DNA of 61,983 nucleotides from Synechococcus sp. UW140 (GTDB taxonomy: Bacteria > Cyanobacteriota > Cyanobacteriia > PCC-6307 > Cyanobiaceae), in NCBI RefSeq assembly GCF_900474295.1, contig NZ_UCOB01000021.1:1-61983 (forward strand), in the 5' to 3' direction. Under the pieces are notes generated by a model. That model made no database searches. It was not told the origin of the DNA and was given only the letters and a program-made list of their open reading frames with translations. The translations under genes and the position numbers were made by a program. Below are positions 27,954-36,672 of this stretch, one piece after another. Numbering within the stretch: position 1 is the first letter of the stretch; each line of letters opens with the position of its first letter.

Positions 27954-29132
27954 GTGGCCCACATCGCCTGGCTGGGAAAAAAATCACCGTTCTGCGGCAA
28001 TGTCACCTACGGGCTGAGTACGACCGAAGCGCTCAGAAAACGCGGACATCAAACCAGCTTCATTCATTTCGATAACCCTGGCTCCCCTGCCAGCAGCACC
28101 ACGTCTTTGCTGGCCAACGACCCAGACGTGAGCCTGCCGTATCTAGTCAAATCGCAGGTTTACACAATTCCATCCCCGCGCGCCCAGCGGGAACTGCGTG
28201 AATCGCTCGAACGACTGCGGCCCGATCTGGTGCACGCCAGCCTCACCCTCTCACCGCTGGATTTCCGCCTACCGGAGCTCTGCCAGCAGCTGGGTGTGCC
28301 CCTGGTTGCAACCTTCCACCCGGCCTTTGATGCTGGCCTGCGCAACCTCACCGCCGGCACCCAGCAACTCACCTATCAGCTCTATGCCCCTGCCCTAGCG
28401 CGTTACGACCGCGTGATCGTGTTCTCCGAGCTCCAGGCGGATGTGCTGGCGCGGCTCGGGGTGAGTGAAGACCGACTGGCGGTGATCCCCAACGGCGTGG
28501 ATCAGCAACTCTGGGCACCTCCCTGTTCCATGCCTGCCGCAGCCAGAACCGATGCAATCCGCTGCCAAGTCGAAGAGAGGCTGGGCAAGGAGCGGATCTT
28601 TCTCTATATGGGCAGAGTCTCCACTGAAAAAAACGTTGAAGCCCTGCTCAAGGCCTGGAAGCTGGTCAATCCCCCCGGTTGCAGGCTGGTGATCGTGGGC
28701 GATGGACCTCTGCGCACCACTCTGCAGAACGCTCATGCCAACAACAGTGTGGTCTGGTGGGGCTACGAGTCCGACCTGGAAACTCGGGTGGCCCTGATGC
28801 AGGCCGCGGAGGTCTTTGTCTTACCCAGCCTGGTTGAAGGACTCTCTCTTGCCCTGCTGGAAGCGATGGCGAGCGGATGCGCCTGTGTGGCGACCGATGC
28901 TGGAGCCGATGGCGAGGTGCTTGCCGACGGCGCCGGCATTGTGCTCAGCACTCAGGGAGTTACCACCCAGCTGCGCACCTTGCTGCCTGTGCTTCGGGAC
29001 CAGCCGGTACTCACCGCTGAATTGGGCCAACGGGCACGTCAGCGGGTGATGGAGCGTTACACACTGAACCGCAATATTGATGCTCTTGAACAGCTCTACC
29101 GAGGTCTTCTGGTCACACCAGTGGCCGCTTAA
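27954..29132 (+). CDS. GT4 family glycosyltransferase
   Basis: 392 residues from a GTG. The N-terminal Rossmann half contains HIAWLGKKSPFCGNVTYG. The C-terminal donor-binding half has IPNGVDQQLW, YMGRVSTEKNVEALLKAW, VIVGDGPLR, and the ExxGxxLLEAMASG motif (EGLSLALLEAMASGCAC) for the nucleotide sugar. It is a retaining enzyme with no signal peptide or membrane helix, so it is probably cytoplasmic or peripheral. Donor and acceptor cannot be read from the sequence. A glycolipid or polysaccharide product is possible. Confidence 0.85.
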   Translation: MAHIAWLGKKSPFCGNVTYGLSTTEALRKRGHQTSFIHFDNPGSPASSTTSLLANDPDVSLPYLVKSQVYTIPSPRAQRELRESLERLRPDLVHASLTLSPLDFRLPELCQQLGVPLVATFHPAFDAGLRNLTAGTQQLTYQLYAPALARYDRVIVFSELQADVLARLGVSEDRLAVIPNGVDQQLWAPPCSMPAAARTDAIRCQVEERLGKERIFLYMGRVSTEKNVEALLKAWKLVNPPGCRLVIVGDGPLRTTLQNAHANNSVVWWGYESDLETRVALMQAAEVFVLPSLVEGLSLALLEAMASGCACVATDAGADGEVLADGAGIVLSTQGVTTQLRTLLPVLRDQPVLTAELGQRARQRVMERYTLNRNIDALEQLYRGLLVTPVAA

Positions 29133-29951
29133 TCAGCGCAAGCTGCGACCGTGCTCAGCAGCAGCCACCACAGCTTCGATCAGAGCCGAGCGCAGACCCG
29201 CCGCCTCCAACCTGCGGATTGCGGCCATGGTCGTGCCTCCTGGGGAAGCCACCATGTCCTTCAGCTGGCCAGGATGAAGCTGCTGCTCATGCAGTAATGC
29301 TGCGGTGCCTGCGAGGGTGCGGTGGGCCAAATGCTGGGCCTGATCGCGGGGCAGACCCACCGCCACTGCACCATCCGCCATCGCTTCGGCAATCATGGCC
29401 ACATACGCCGGACCTGAGGAGGTGAGCGCAAGGAATGCATCCAAACGCTCTTCAGGCAACTCCAACACTTCACTGACCGGCGAGAACAAGGCCTGAACCT
29501 GAAGCTTTTGCGCGTCGGTCACTCCCTGCCCCCAAGCCAATCCCGTCAGCCCAGCCCGAACCAGCGACGGCGTGTTGGGCACAGCCCTCACACAAACCCT
29601 CCCAGGGAAGCAGCTCTGAAGTCGCTCCAGCGTGATGCCCGCCAGCACTGAGATCAGCAGCGGCGACGATCCCTCCTGCACCGGAGGCGCTGCAGCCGCC
29701 ACCTGATCCAACTGATAGGGCTTAATCGCCAGCAATTGCATCGGTGCTCTCCAAGCCGAGAGCGCTTGCGGGTCAGAGGCAGGCAGCAGGGTGAGCTCAG
29801 CAGGCAGCTCTGAGGCCAGTCGCGTCACTGTTGCAGCCTGCCCAACGACAGCAATCACCTCCTCAACGCTCGGCTGGCCCTGCTCCAAGAGAGGTAACAA
29901 CAAAGCCTGGGCCATCCGGCCCAGGCCAATCACGCCAAGGGAAAAGGTCAC
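29133..29951 (-). CDS. proC: Pyrroline-5-carboxylate reductase
   Basis: 272 residues from the GTG at 29951, which places the dinucleotide-binding SLGVIGLGRMAQALL at the N-terminus. An upstream ATG would run into sepF. It catalyses the last step of proline synthesis with NAD(P)H. RAVPNTPSLVRAGLTGLAWG and LTSSGPAYVAMIAEAMADGAV are family signatures. It follows sepF by 22 bp. Confidence 0.95.
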   Translation of the reverse strand: MTFSLGVIGLGRMAQALLLPLLEQGQPSVEEVIAVVGQAATVTRLASELPAELTLLPASDPQALSAWRAPMQLLAIKPYQLDQVAAAAPPVQEGSSPLLISVLAGITLERLQSCFPGRVCVRAVPNTPSLVRAGLTGLAWGQGVTDAQKLQVQALFSPVSEVLELPEERLDAFLALTSSGPAYVAMIAEAMADGAVAVGLPRDQAQHLAHRTLAGTAALLHEQQLHPGQLKDMVASPGGTTMAAIRRLEAAGLRSALIEAVVAAAEHGRSLR

Positions 29952-29973
29952 AGTGATCAGTCGATCAATGTCC

Positions 29974-30555
29974 TCAGAGTGCCGCAGCGCTGGCTTCACC
30001 CCAAGCCGGTGCCGGAGCAACACTGGCTTCGGCAGAACTTTGTTCCACGTCCTTGGTCACCACCGTTGGAGCAGAAGCCTCGTCCTGACTGGCATTCGTA
30101 ACGGTGACACAGCTGGGAGCGAACAAGAAGATACTTTCGCCCACACGCTCTTGATGACCATCGATGGCGAAGGTGCCACCGGCCACAAAGTCAACGGCTC
30201 GCTGTGCCTGGTCAGGCTCCATCATCGTGAGATTGAGGATGACGGTCTTGCGCTCGCGCAGCGCCTGAATCGCCCGTGGCATCTCATCAAAACTGCGCGG
30301 CTCCATCAGCGTCACCTCAGCGGCATTGGTGCTGATGCCGGGCATGCCAATCACGTTGGAACTACCACTGGAGAAGGGCTCAGCATCGGCGAAAGGGTTG
30401 CCTGCATCGAGAGGAGCCAACGCCCCACCGACGGCATGGCTGGCACCATGATCCGCTTCAAGCTCTTCGCCAGTGTCGTAATCGAGATCGTCATAGTCAC
30501 CGTCGAGATAATCATCGCCAGCAACAACAGCACGAAGGCGGGAAATCAACGACAC
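29974..30555 (-). CDS. sepF: Cell division protein SepF
   Basis: 193 residues from the GTG at 30555, which gives an N-terminal [13 protein letters not shown] amphipathic helix (membrane targeting). An acidic Asp/Tyr-rich linker ([14 protein letters not shown]) follows, then the SepF core: [30 protein letters not shown] and [20 protein letters not shown]. SepF anchors FtsZ filaments at the division site. It sits between proC and pipY. Confidence 0.94.
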   Translation of the reverse strand: MSLISRLRAVVAGDDYLDGDYDDLDYDTGEELEADHGASHAVGGALAPLDAGNPFADAEPFSSGSSNVIGMPGISTNAAEVTLMEPRSFDEMPRAIQALRERKTVILNLTMMEPDQAQRAVDFVAGGTFAIDGHQERVGESIFLFAPSCVTVTNASQDEASAPTVVTKDVEQSSAEASVAPAPAWGEASAAAL

Positions 30556-30628
30556 CGGGAGACTGCAAAAACCTTGACCCTGGATAGCGCTCCGACCAGG
30601 CCTGAGCAAGCTCTGCAGCAGATTTCAA

Positions 30629-31324
30629 TTATTTCAATTCATCGAACTCATGCCGGGAAATGATGGCGTTAGGCGTGGATTGACGGGCACCGAACAGGCC
30701 GGAACCCACGCGCACCCAGGTGGCCCCGGCCTCAGCCGCCGCCTGCCAGTCACCACTCATCCCCATCGAGCACTCCTGCAAGCCCAGACGATCCGCCAGC
30801 GAGCGACAGTCGCGAAAGAGAGCAGGCCGCTCAGCAACGGCCAGATCCAACGGCGCCATGGTCATCAGCCCGCTGAAGTGCAGATTTGGCAATGTCTTCA
30901 GCTCGGGCAAAGCCTCCTCCAGCTCGACAGGATCCCAACCCGCTTTGGCGGGATCAGGCCGCAGCTTCACCTGCAAGAACGCCTCCGGCTCCACCCCCTC
31001 CTCAGAGGCAATGCGCGCCACGCGCCGAGCCAAGGCGAGGGAATCGATGGAATGGATCACAGCAAAGGCACGGACCACTGGCCTCACCTTGTTGGCCTGG
31101 AGACGACCGATGAAATGCCAGCGCAGCTGTTGAAGGTCATCCAGTTCAAGCTGTTTTGGCAACGCCTCCTGGACGCGACTTTCCCCGAAGTCAAGCTGGC
31201 CTAGTTCTGCGATTTGACGCACCGCAGAGGCCGGATGGCCCTTGCTCACCGCGAGCAGATTGACCCCCTTCGGCAGCAGGTCTTGTAGAGCCTGCCAACG
31301 CTCAGCCTTCTCCTGCTCTGCCAT
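30629..31324 (-). CDS. pipY: PLP homeostasis protein PipY (YggS/PLPBP)
   Basis: 231 residues. This is a PLP-binding TIM-barrel protein without known enzymatic activity, thought to buffer PLP and amino acid pools. LLAVSKGHPASAVRQIAELGQLDFGES carries the PLP Lys. WHFIGRLQANKVRPVV, SGLMTMAP, MGMSGDW and VRVGSGLFGAR are family motifs. The ATG at 31324 is preferred over a GTG at 31339. pipX lies 24 bp upstream, the conserved cyanobacterial pair. Confidence 0.95.
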   Translation of the reverse strand: MAEQEKAERWQALQDLLPKGVNLLAVSKGHPASAVRQIAELGQLDFGESRVQEALPKQLELDDLQQLRWHFIGRLQANKVRPVVRAFAVIHSIDSLALARRVARIASEEGVEPEAFLQVKLRPDPAKAGWDPVELEEALPELKTLPNLHFSGLMTMAPLDLAVAERPALFRDCRSLADRLGLQECSMGMSGDWQAAAEAGATWVRVGSGLFGARQSTPNAIISRHEFDELK

Positions 31325-31348
31325 CACCGTGTGGCCCACCCCGACCGA

Positions 31349-31615
31349 TCAAATAAAGGTCTGGTCAAACAGCTCTTTCCAACGCTGATGCTCTGCCTGA
31401 CCATCGCGACGGCTGCGAGCGAGATTGATTTCAGCGTGATGGCGAGCATCCTGAAATGGAATCACCTCGAACTGGGCCCCACGAGGCTGGAGAGTGACCA
31501 GAAAGAACATGCGCTGGGCATAAAGGGTTGCATAGACATCTCTTCCCTCACCGGCTGGAGCCACGCGATAAAGCATGCCGAAAGTGGGGTGATTGAGATA
31601 ACGCTCGGCTCCCAC
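31349..31615 (-). CDS. pipX: PipX, coactivator of NtcA and PII partner
   Basis: About 88 residues from the GTG at 31615. It matches Synechococcus elongatus PipX along its length: YLNHPTFGMLYRV, YATLYAQRMFFLV, RGAQFEVIP and a C-terminal FDQTF. It has the Tudor-like fold that binds PII (GlnB) at low 2-oxoglutarate, or binds NtcA and boosts nitrogen-control transcription at high 2-oxoglutarate. An upstream ATG at 31630 would add five residues. It forms a unit with pipY. Confidence 0.93.
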   Translation of the reverse strand: MGAERYLNHPTFGMLYRVAPAGEGRDVYATLYAQRMFFLVTLQPRGAQFEVIPFQDARHHAEINLARSRRDGQAEHQRWKELFDQTFI

Positions 31616-31636
31616 AGATCGCAAACGCAAACATTT

Positions 31637-32551
31637 TCAGAGGGAACCGTACCTCCCACGCAAGCCAACCACCACGATCAGCAGGATGCCCCCCAGCCAG
31701 TTCAATGGCCTAACCCCTGATGCAGCAAGGCTTTCAGGGCGGAAGTGCTCGGATGGCAACCATTGCCCACCGCGAGCGATCAGGGCCTCAGCACCCTGTT
31801 CAGCACGCAGCAGGATGTTGGCAAGCAAACGTTCTCCGACCGCTAACACCAGCCCAAACGAGGCTTTCAAACCGAGGCGCTTGAGATTCACCGCCCGACT
31901 GGCCAACGCGCGCAGCAGATTCTGCAGCTCCTCCTGAACAAGCGGAAGAAAGCGCAGGGCAAGCAACAGCTGAAAGCTGAGCCGATCCACCGGCAAGCCC
32001 AACGCCGCCAACGGCGACAGCAGCCAACTCAGAGCCCACACCAAATCCTCACTGGGCGTGGTGAGCAGCATCAAGTTGACACTGTGCACCACGGTGAGGA
32101 TCAGGGTGGCACTGTTGAGGCCAAGCTCGGCAGAACGACGATTCACCACCAGGGGGCCGAGACTGAAACCTGCAAAGTTCAGTGGCCCGAGACGCAGCAG
32201 TTCCCAGGCGGGCGTGGAGGGCAGCGTGACATCCAGCTCTTGCTGGGGACGGTATGGCAGCAGGGCAGGGGCATCTCCGGTGGGGAGCAAGGTGGCCAGC
32301 ACCCCAGCCAACAGGGCCAACAAGGTCACCAAGGCAAGCGAGCGCCACCAGACCCGCACCGACAGACCACTGCAGAAGGTGATCAGCAACAGCAACAGCA
32401 GCAACGACACACGCCAAAGCGGCCCGGCCAGGACTGGCGTAAGCAGGAACATCAACACCCAGCCCAGCTTCAGGCGTGGATCCAAACGGCGCAGCCAGCC
32501 CGAGTTGGCATCGACGTACTGACCGATGGGAATCTGACGCAACCAATCCAT
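31637..32551 (-). CDS. Energy-coupling factor transmembrane protein (EcfT/CbiQ family)
   Basis: 304 residues. The N-terminus is DWLRQIPIGQYVDANSGWLRRLDPRLKLGWVL, typical of the CbiQ/EcfT family. Five to six membrane helices follow. A cytoplasmic coupling helix region (LLRALASRAVNLKRLGLK) and an Ala-Arg-Gly motif (EALIARGGQW) then match the part that contacts the ECF ATPases. No ATPase or substrate subunit is next to it. It lies 3 bp from der and 21 bp from pipX, a known cyanobacterial order. Confidence 0.88.
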   Translation of the reverse strand: MDWLRQIPIGQYVDANSGWLRRLDPRLKLGWVLMFLLTPVLAGPLWRVSLLLLLLLITFCSGLSVRVWWRSLALVTLLALLAGVLATLLPTGDAPALLPYRPQQELDVTLPSTPAWELLRLGPLNFAGFSLGPLVVNRRSAELGLNSATLILTVVHSVNLMLLTTPSEDLVWALSWLLSPLAALGLPVDRLSFQLLLALRFLPLVQEELQNLLRALASRAVNLKRLGLKASFGLVLAVGERLLANILLRAEQGAEALIARGGQWLPSEHFRPESLAASGVRPLNWLGGILLIVVVGLRGRYGSL

Positions 32552-32554
32552 CGG

Positions 32555-33922
32555 TCAGCTGGAGCGGCTCTGCTGCCGTGCCAAATCGCGCTCGGCATCC
32601 CGTTGCTGCTTCCCACGCCAAAACAGCTTCAATGGCGTTCCCTCAAAACCAAGGCCTTCACGGATCTGACGCTCCACATAGCGCCGATACGTGTCACCAA
32701 ACAGCTTGGGCTCATTCACGAACAAGGTGAAGCTCGGAGGTCGACTGGCCACCTGGGTGCCGTAATACAACCGACCCTGACGGCCGCCGCGGGTGGTGGG
32801 TGGACTGCGCCAGCTGAGCGCTTCCTTGAGAACTTCATTGACCACGGATGTAGTAACCCGACGACGGTGCTGCTCCACCGCCAGGGCCGCCAAGGCAAAG
32901 ATGCTGTCGACCCTCTGACCAGTGAGGGCCGATGTGAACAACATTGGAGCCCAATCGAGGAAATAAAGCTTGGAGCGGAGCTCCTTCTCCATCGCGGGCA
33001 TGGTGTGGCTGTCCTTCTCAACAGCGTCCCATTTATTGACGACCACCACACAGGCACGGCCCTCATCTTCGATCCGACCTGCTAGGCGCTGATCCTGCTC
33101 GGTGACACCATCAAGAGCATCAATCACCAGAACGCAGACGTCACTGCGCTCGATAGCTTTGAAACTGCGGTTGATCCCAAAAAACTCAGGGCCGTAGCTC
33201 ACACTGCGACGGCGGCGGATGCCGGCGGTGTCCACCAACTTCCAAGGGAATCCTTGGCGCTCAATACTTGTGTCGATCGTGTCGCGAGTCGTGCCACGGA
33301 TCGGACTGACGATCGCCCTCTGCTCACCGCAAATAGCATTGAGCAAGCTCGACTTACCCACGTTGGGACGGCCAACAATGGCCATCTGAATCGGCTCATC
33401 ATCCGTGCCTTCCTCATCCTTTGGAGGAAGAAAGGTGAGCACCAGATCAAGCAAATCACCAGTTCCTGCACCATGGATCGCGGAAATCGGGTGGGGTTCA
33501 CCCAAGCCAAGCCCCCAAAAATCCGCTGCCATCGCCAGTCCCTGATCTGGCGACTCACACTTGTTCACCGCCAGCAGCGTGGGGCACTTCTGAGTGCGCA
33601 GCCATTCGGCAATCGCTTCATCCGCTGCCGTCACCCCTTGCTGACCATCCACGATCACCAGAGCGACGGAAGCCTCCGCCATGGCCAAGTTCGCCTGCTC
33701 ACGGATCTCAGGCAAAAACTCGCTGTCGTCGTCGAACACCAAACCGCCGGTGTCGACAACTTTGAATTCACGATCACCCCAATACCCATCTTGGTAGGTC
33801 CGGTCCCGCGTCACCCCCGGCTCGTCATGAACGATGGCTTCCCTGCTGCGGCAGAGACGATTCACCAGCGTTGACTTGCCAACGTTTGGGCGACCGATGA
33901 TGGCAACGACCGGACGCGCCAC
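32555..33922 (-). CDS. der: Ribosome biogenesis GTPase Der (EngA)
   Basis: 455 residues from the GTG at 33922, which gives the usual start [17 protein letters not shown]. There are two tandem GTPase domains with P-loops GRPNVGKST and GRPNVGKSS, switch motifs [11 protein letters not shown] and [11 protein letters not shown], and DTGG/DTAG. A C-terminal KH-like domain ends the protein ([36 protein letters not shown]). Der acts in 50S subunit maturation. It is the first gene of the der-ecfT-pipX-pipY-sepF-proC string. Confidence 0.96.
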   Translation of the reverse strand: MARPVVAIIGRPNVGKSTLVNRLCRSREAIVHDEPGVTRDRTYQDGYWGDREFKVVDTGGLVFDDDSEFLPEIREQANLAMAEASVALVIVDGQQGVTAADEAIAEWLRTQKCPTLLAVNKCESPDQGLAMAADFWGLGLGEPHPISAIHGAGTGDLLDLVLTFLPPKDEEGTDDEPIQMAIVGRPNVGKSSLLNAICGEQRAIVSPIRGTTRDTIDTSIERQGFPWKLVDTAGIRRRRSVSYGPEFFGINRSFKAIERSDVCVLVIDALDGVTEQDQRLAGRIEDEGRACVVVVNKWDAVEKDSHTMPAMEKELRSKLYFLDWAPMLFTSALTGQRVDSIFALAALAVEQHRRRVTTSVVNEVLKEALSWRSPPTTRGGRQGRLYYGTQVASRPPSFTLFVNEPKLFGDTYRRYVERQIREGLGFEGTPLKLFWRGKQQRDAERDLARQQSRSS

Positions 33923-34014
33923 GACATGCAACGAAAAGAGATTCTTTGACCCTACAGAGGCGCGAAAGGCAAAACCTTTCCGTTTGCGACGCACGAGACG
34001 CGAGTGAGACAGCT

Positions 34015-34440
34015 ATGGATCGGACAGTTGCCTCCGCCCCGAAAGCGGATCTTTCCATGATCGAACTGATCGCCTCCATGGTGGTGGATCTCTCCGAGCA
34101 AAAACTGACGGTGTATGACCACCAGGATCAGATCGTGCGGGTCATCCCCGTCAGCACCGGCAAAGCCAGCACCCCAACCCCCACTGGCATCGGATCCGTG
34201 CGGACGAAATACCGTTCGGTGACGATGCGCGGCCGCAACTACGTCGCCCCTGGTGTGCCCTACGCCATGTGCATCACGGCCAACGAAATGATTTGCCTGC
34301 ATGGCGCCCCCTGGCAGGAAGACGCTGGTCAGGCCTTCGGGGTTCCCAGAAGCAATGGATGCGTTCGCATGCCAACCCATCAGGCACGGTGGCTGTTCGA
34401 GAACACTCGCAAGGGCACCGAAGTGCTGATTCAGGTCTGA
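34015..34440 (+). CDS. L,D-transpeptidase (YkuD domain)
   Basis: About 141 residues. A single YkuD domain runs from MVVDLSEQKLTVYD to the end. It includes STGKASTPTPTGIGSV and the catalytic segment HGAPWQEDAG to PRSNGCVRM, with the conserved His, Ser-Asn-Gly-Cys and Arg. The Cys is the nucleophile for 3-3 crosslinks or protein attachment in peptidoglycan. No signal peptide is evident from this start, so export is unclear. A further ATG at 34057 is possible. It is divergent from der. Confidence 0.88.
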   Translation: MDRTVASAPKADLSMIELIASMVVDLSEQKLTVYDHQDQIVRVIPVSTGKASTPTPTGIGSVRTKYRSVTMRGRNYVAPGVPYAMCITANEMICLHGAPWQEDAGQAFGVPRSNGCVRMPTHQARWLFENTRKGTEVLIQV

Positions 34441-34470
34441 ACCGGGGCCGTTCCAGCGTGGTTCTCAGGC

Positions 34471-34962
34471 TCAACGCACTGGCAAATCACCAGGGTGGCC
34501 ACAAACGGGATCCAATGGAGGCTCCAAACGCTCCGGCAGAAGCCCCTCCTCAGCGAGGGGTTCCTGCCGTTCCGCCAGCCAAGCCAATAGCCAGTTCACC
34601 ACCGTGGCCCTGCGGGTGCGACGTGGATAAAGCTCGCCGATTTTGTAACCCTCAAAGCCAAGCTGCTGCTTGAGCAACTGCTTGAGCGGCTTGGGGACCG
34701 ACCGGGTGAGGGCGACAGAGGCCGGTCGGGTGGCGATCACTTCTGGAGCCTTCGGAAAGGCCTCACGCCACGGCTCTGGCGTCGTCGGACCAGCCTGCCA
34801 ACAAGACTCACCATCCTGCCCAGGCAAGCAGAGATAACCAAGTCGCTCCCAGACCCGTTCGGCCACGAAACGATCCGTGGTGCGATCCTCGAGAATCTGC
34901 AGCAGCAGGGAGCGACTGAGAGGCCAGAAGGTCTCCACGATGACCCATGCGTGACCCACCAT
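34471..34962 (-). CDS. DUF1823 family protein
   Basis: About 163 residues. It matches the cyanobacterial/plastid DUF1823 pattern: LLLQILEDRTTDRFVAERVWERLGYLC, then PEPWREAFPKAPEVIATRPASVALTRSVP, LLKQQLGFEGYKIGELYPRRTRRATVVNWLLAWL. The function is unknown. It is probably soluble. The start may be ATG 34962 or GTG 34938. The second gives METFWPLSR, close to other members. It is divergent from the next gene. Confidence 0.85.
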   Translation of the reverse strand: MVGHAWVIVETFWPLSRSLLLQILEDRTTDRFVAERVWERLGYLCLPGQDGESCWQAGPTTPEPWREAFPKAPEVIATRPASVALTRSVPKPLKQLLKQQLGFEGYKIGELYPRRTRRATVVNWLLAWLAERQEPLAEEGLLPERLEPPLDPVCGHPGDLPVR

Positions 34963-35018
34963 CGTTTCATGCCCCCACGACACAGACAGGCCGCCAGCGC
35001 CTCCGATAGCGTCCGGAT

Positions 35019-35615
35019 ATGTATGTGATCGACACAACCCTGGCTCCAGGCAGCCGCATCAGCCCGGACTCAACCCTGCAGCGCCTCGTCTTTGCTCTAC
35101 CAGCCGCCATCCAGGCCAAGGTGCGCAAAGACCAGCGCAAGCTGCTGGGCAAGGACGCGGCCAAGCAAGCCCCTCTGCCCTGGGACGAACACGGCCTGGT
35201 GACCTACAGCTTCCTCCGAACCTCCCGACGAAGCCAACCGCTGATCTGCGACCGTCGGGATGAGCCCCTGCCCCGCCGCAGCCGAGATCAGCTGCGGGTC
35301 GGCCAGAGGGTGCGCCTGTCGCTCCGACAAGTCCCCCGTCTCGGCAAACCCCGTCTCGGGACAGTCGGGAGCACCCGTCTGGAAGTGTTGAAAGTGCAGC
35401 TGCCGCTGGTCGATGCCCCCGCCGGCAAAGGCAAACCTGCGAGTCCTCACAGCATCCAAACGGTCAAGATGCCCCTCCCCGTGGATCTGCTTCAGGAGGT
35501 GGAACGGCTTGCAGAAGCCGATGGCTGGTCCGTGTCTGCCTGGTTGCGGAACGCCATCGAATCCCAGGTCAGTCGAGAACAGGGCAGGATCGGCACGAAC
35601 CGTCCAGCCGCCTGA
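35019..35615 (+). CDS. Unknown protein with C-terminal ribbon-helix-helix-like segment
   Basis: 198 residues, no family recognised. About 140 basic residues (MYVIDTTLAPGSRISPDSTL, a KVRKDQRKLLG stretch, several Arg-rich strands) are followed by KMPLPVDLLQEVERLAEADGW then SVSAWLRNAIESQV. The latter has the strand-helix-helix form of RHH/CopG DNA-binding proteins. The basic character suggests a nucleic acid binding protein. The ATG lies just outside the DUF1823 start region. The dus gene starts 38 bp downstream. Confidence 0.65.
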   Translation: MYVIDTTLAPGSRISPDSTLQRLVFALPAAIQAKVRKDQRKLLGKDAAKQAPLPWDEHGLVTYSFLRTSRRSQPLICDRRDEPLPRRSRDQLRVGQRVRLSLRQVPRLGKPRLGTVGSTRLEVLKVQLPLVDAPAGKGKPASPHSIQTVKMPLPVDLLQEVERLAEADGWSVSAWLRNAIESQVSREQGRIGTNRPAA

Positions 35616-35652
35616 ACACCGCCAAGGAGAATGTCCACCTCTGCTGGAAGCC

Positions 35653-36672
35653 ATGTCGGCACAAACGGTTGAGCGCTTCGCCACCCCCCTTGCCTTAAAA
35701 GGGGGTGCCAGCGTGCGACAACTGCGCTGCCGGGTCTTGCAATCACCCCTGGCTGGGGTGAGCGATCGCATCTTCCGCCAACTCGTGCGTCGCTGGGCTC
35801 CAGATGCCCTCCTGTTCACCGAAATGGTGAATGCCACCAGCCTGGAGCTGGGTCACGGACGGCACAAAGTCGAAGAATTAGCCCAGGAAGCCGGGCCGAT
35901 CGGAGTGCAACTGTTCGACCATCGCCCCCAAGCCATGGCGGAGGCCGCCCGTCGCGCTGAGGCCGCCGGGGCCTTTCTGATTGATATCAACATGGGCTGC
36001 CCCGTGCGCAAAATCGCCCGCAAGGGCGGCGGCAGTGGCCTGATTCGTGAGCCAGACCTAGCGGCGAGGATCGTTGATTCAGTGGCAAGGGCCGTGAGCA
36101 TCCCCGTCACTGTGAAAACCCGCCTGGGCTGGTGTGGCAGCGATGGCACGGCCTCAGCTGCTGTGCAGTGGAGCCAGCAATTGGAAGCAGCCGGAGCCCG
36201 ACTGCTCACCCTTCACGGCCGCACCCGTGAACAACGCTTCAGCGGCAAGGCCGACTGGGAGGCGATTGCAGCCGTCAAAAATGCACTCACGATTCCTGTG
36301 ATTGCCAACGGTGATGTGAACAGCCCGGACGATGCCCTGCTTTGCCTGAAGGTCACGGGTGCCGATGGGGTGATGGTGGGGCGGGGAACGATGGGAGCTC
36401 CCTGGTTGGTCGGGCAGATCGATGCCGTCCTGTCTGGACGATCGGTACCCGCCACACCCAGCGCCGAGGCACGGCTCCACCTGGCCCGTGAACAACTCGT
36501 GGCCCTGGTCGCTGATCGAGGCCACCACGGCTTGCTGATCGCCCGCAAACACATGAGCTGGACCTGCAACGGCTTCCCGGGGGCACCCCAACTGCGCCAT
36601 GCCCTGATGCGAGCACCCAGCCTTGATCACGCCCTTGCCTTGCTCGACGCCCAGATCAACCAGCTGGCATGA
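35653..36672 (+). CDS. dus: tRNA-dihydrouridine synthase (DusB-like)
   Basis: 339 residues from the ATG at 35653. It is an FMN-dependent TIM barrel that reduces uridines in tRNA. Visible motifs are SPLAGVSDRIFRQLVRRW, LFTEMV, GVQLFDHRP, FLIDINMGCPVRKIARKGGGSGL (the DusB form), TVKTRLGW, LTLHGRTREQRFSG, VIANGDVNSPDDAL and GRGTMGAPWL. It overlaps the following glycosyltransferase gene by ATGA at 36669, so translation is coupled. Confidence 0.93.
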   Translation: MSAQTVERFATPLALKGGASVRQLRCRVLQSPLAGVSDRIFRQLVRRWAPDALLFTEMVNATSLELGHGRHKVEELAQEAGPIGVQLFDHRPQAMAEAARRAEAAGAFLIDINMGCPVRKIARKGGGSGLIREPDLAARIVDSVARAVSIPVTVKTRLGWCGSDGTASAAVQWSQQLEAAGARLLTLHGRTREQRFSGKADWEAIAAVKNALTIPVIANGDVNSPDDALLCLKVTGADGVMVGRGTMGAPWLVGQIDAVLSGRSVPATPSAEARLHLAREQLVALVADRGHHGLLIARKHMSWTCNGFPGAPQLRHALMRAPSLDHALALLDAQINQLA

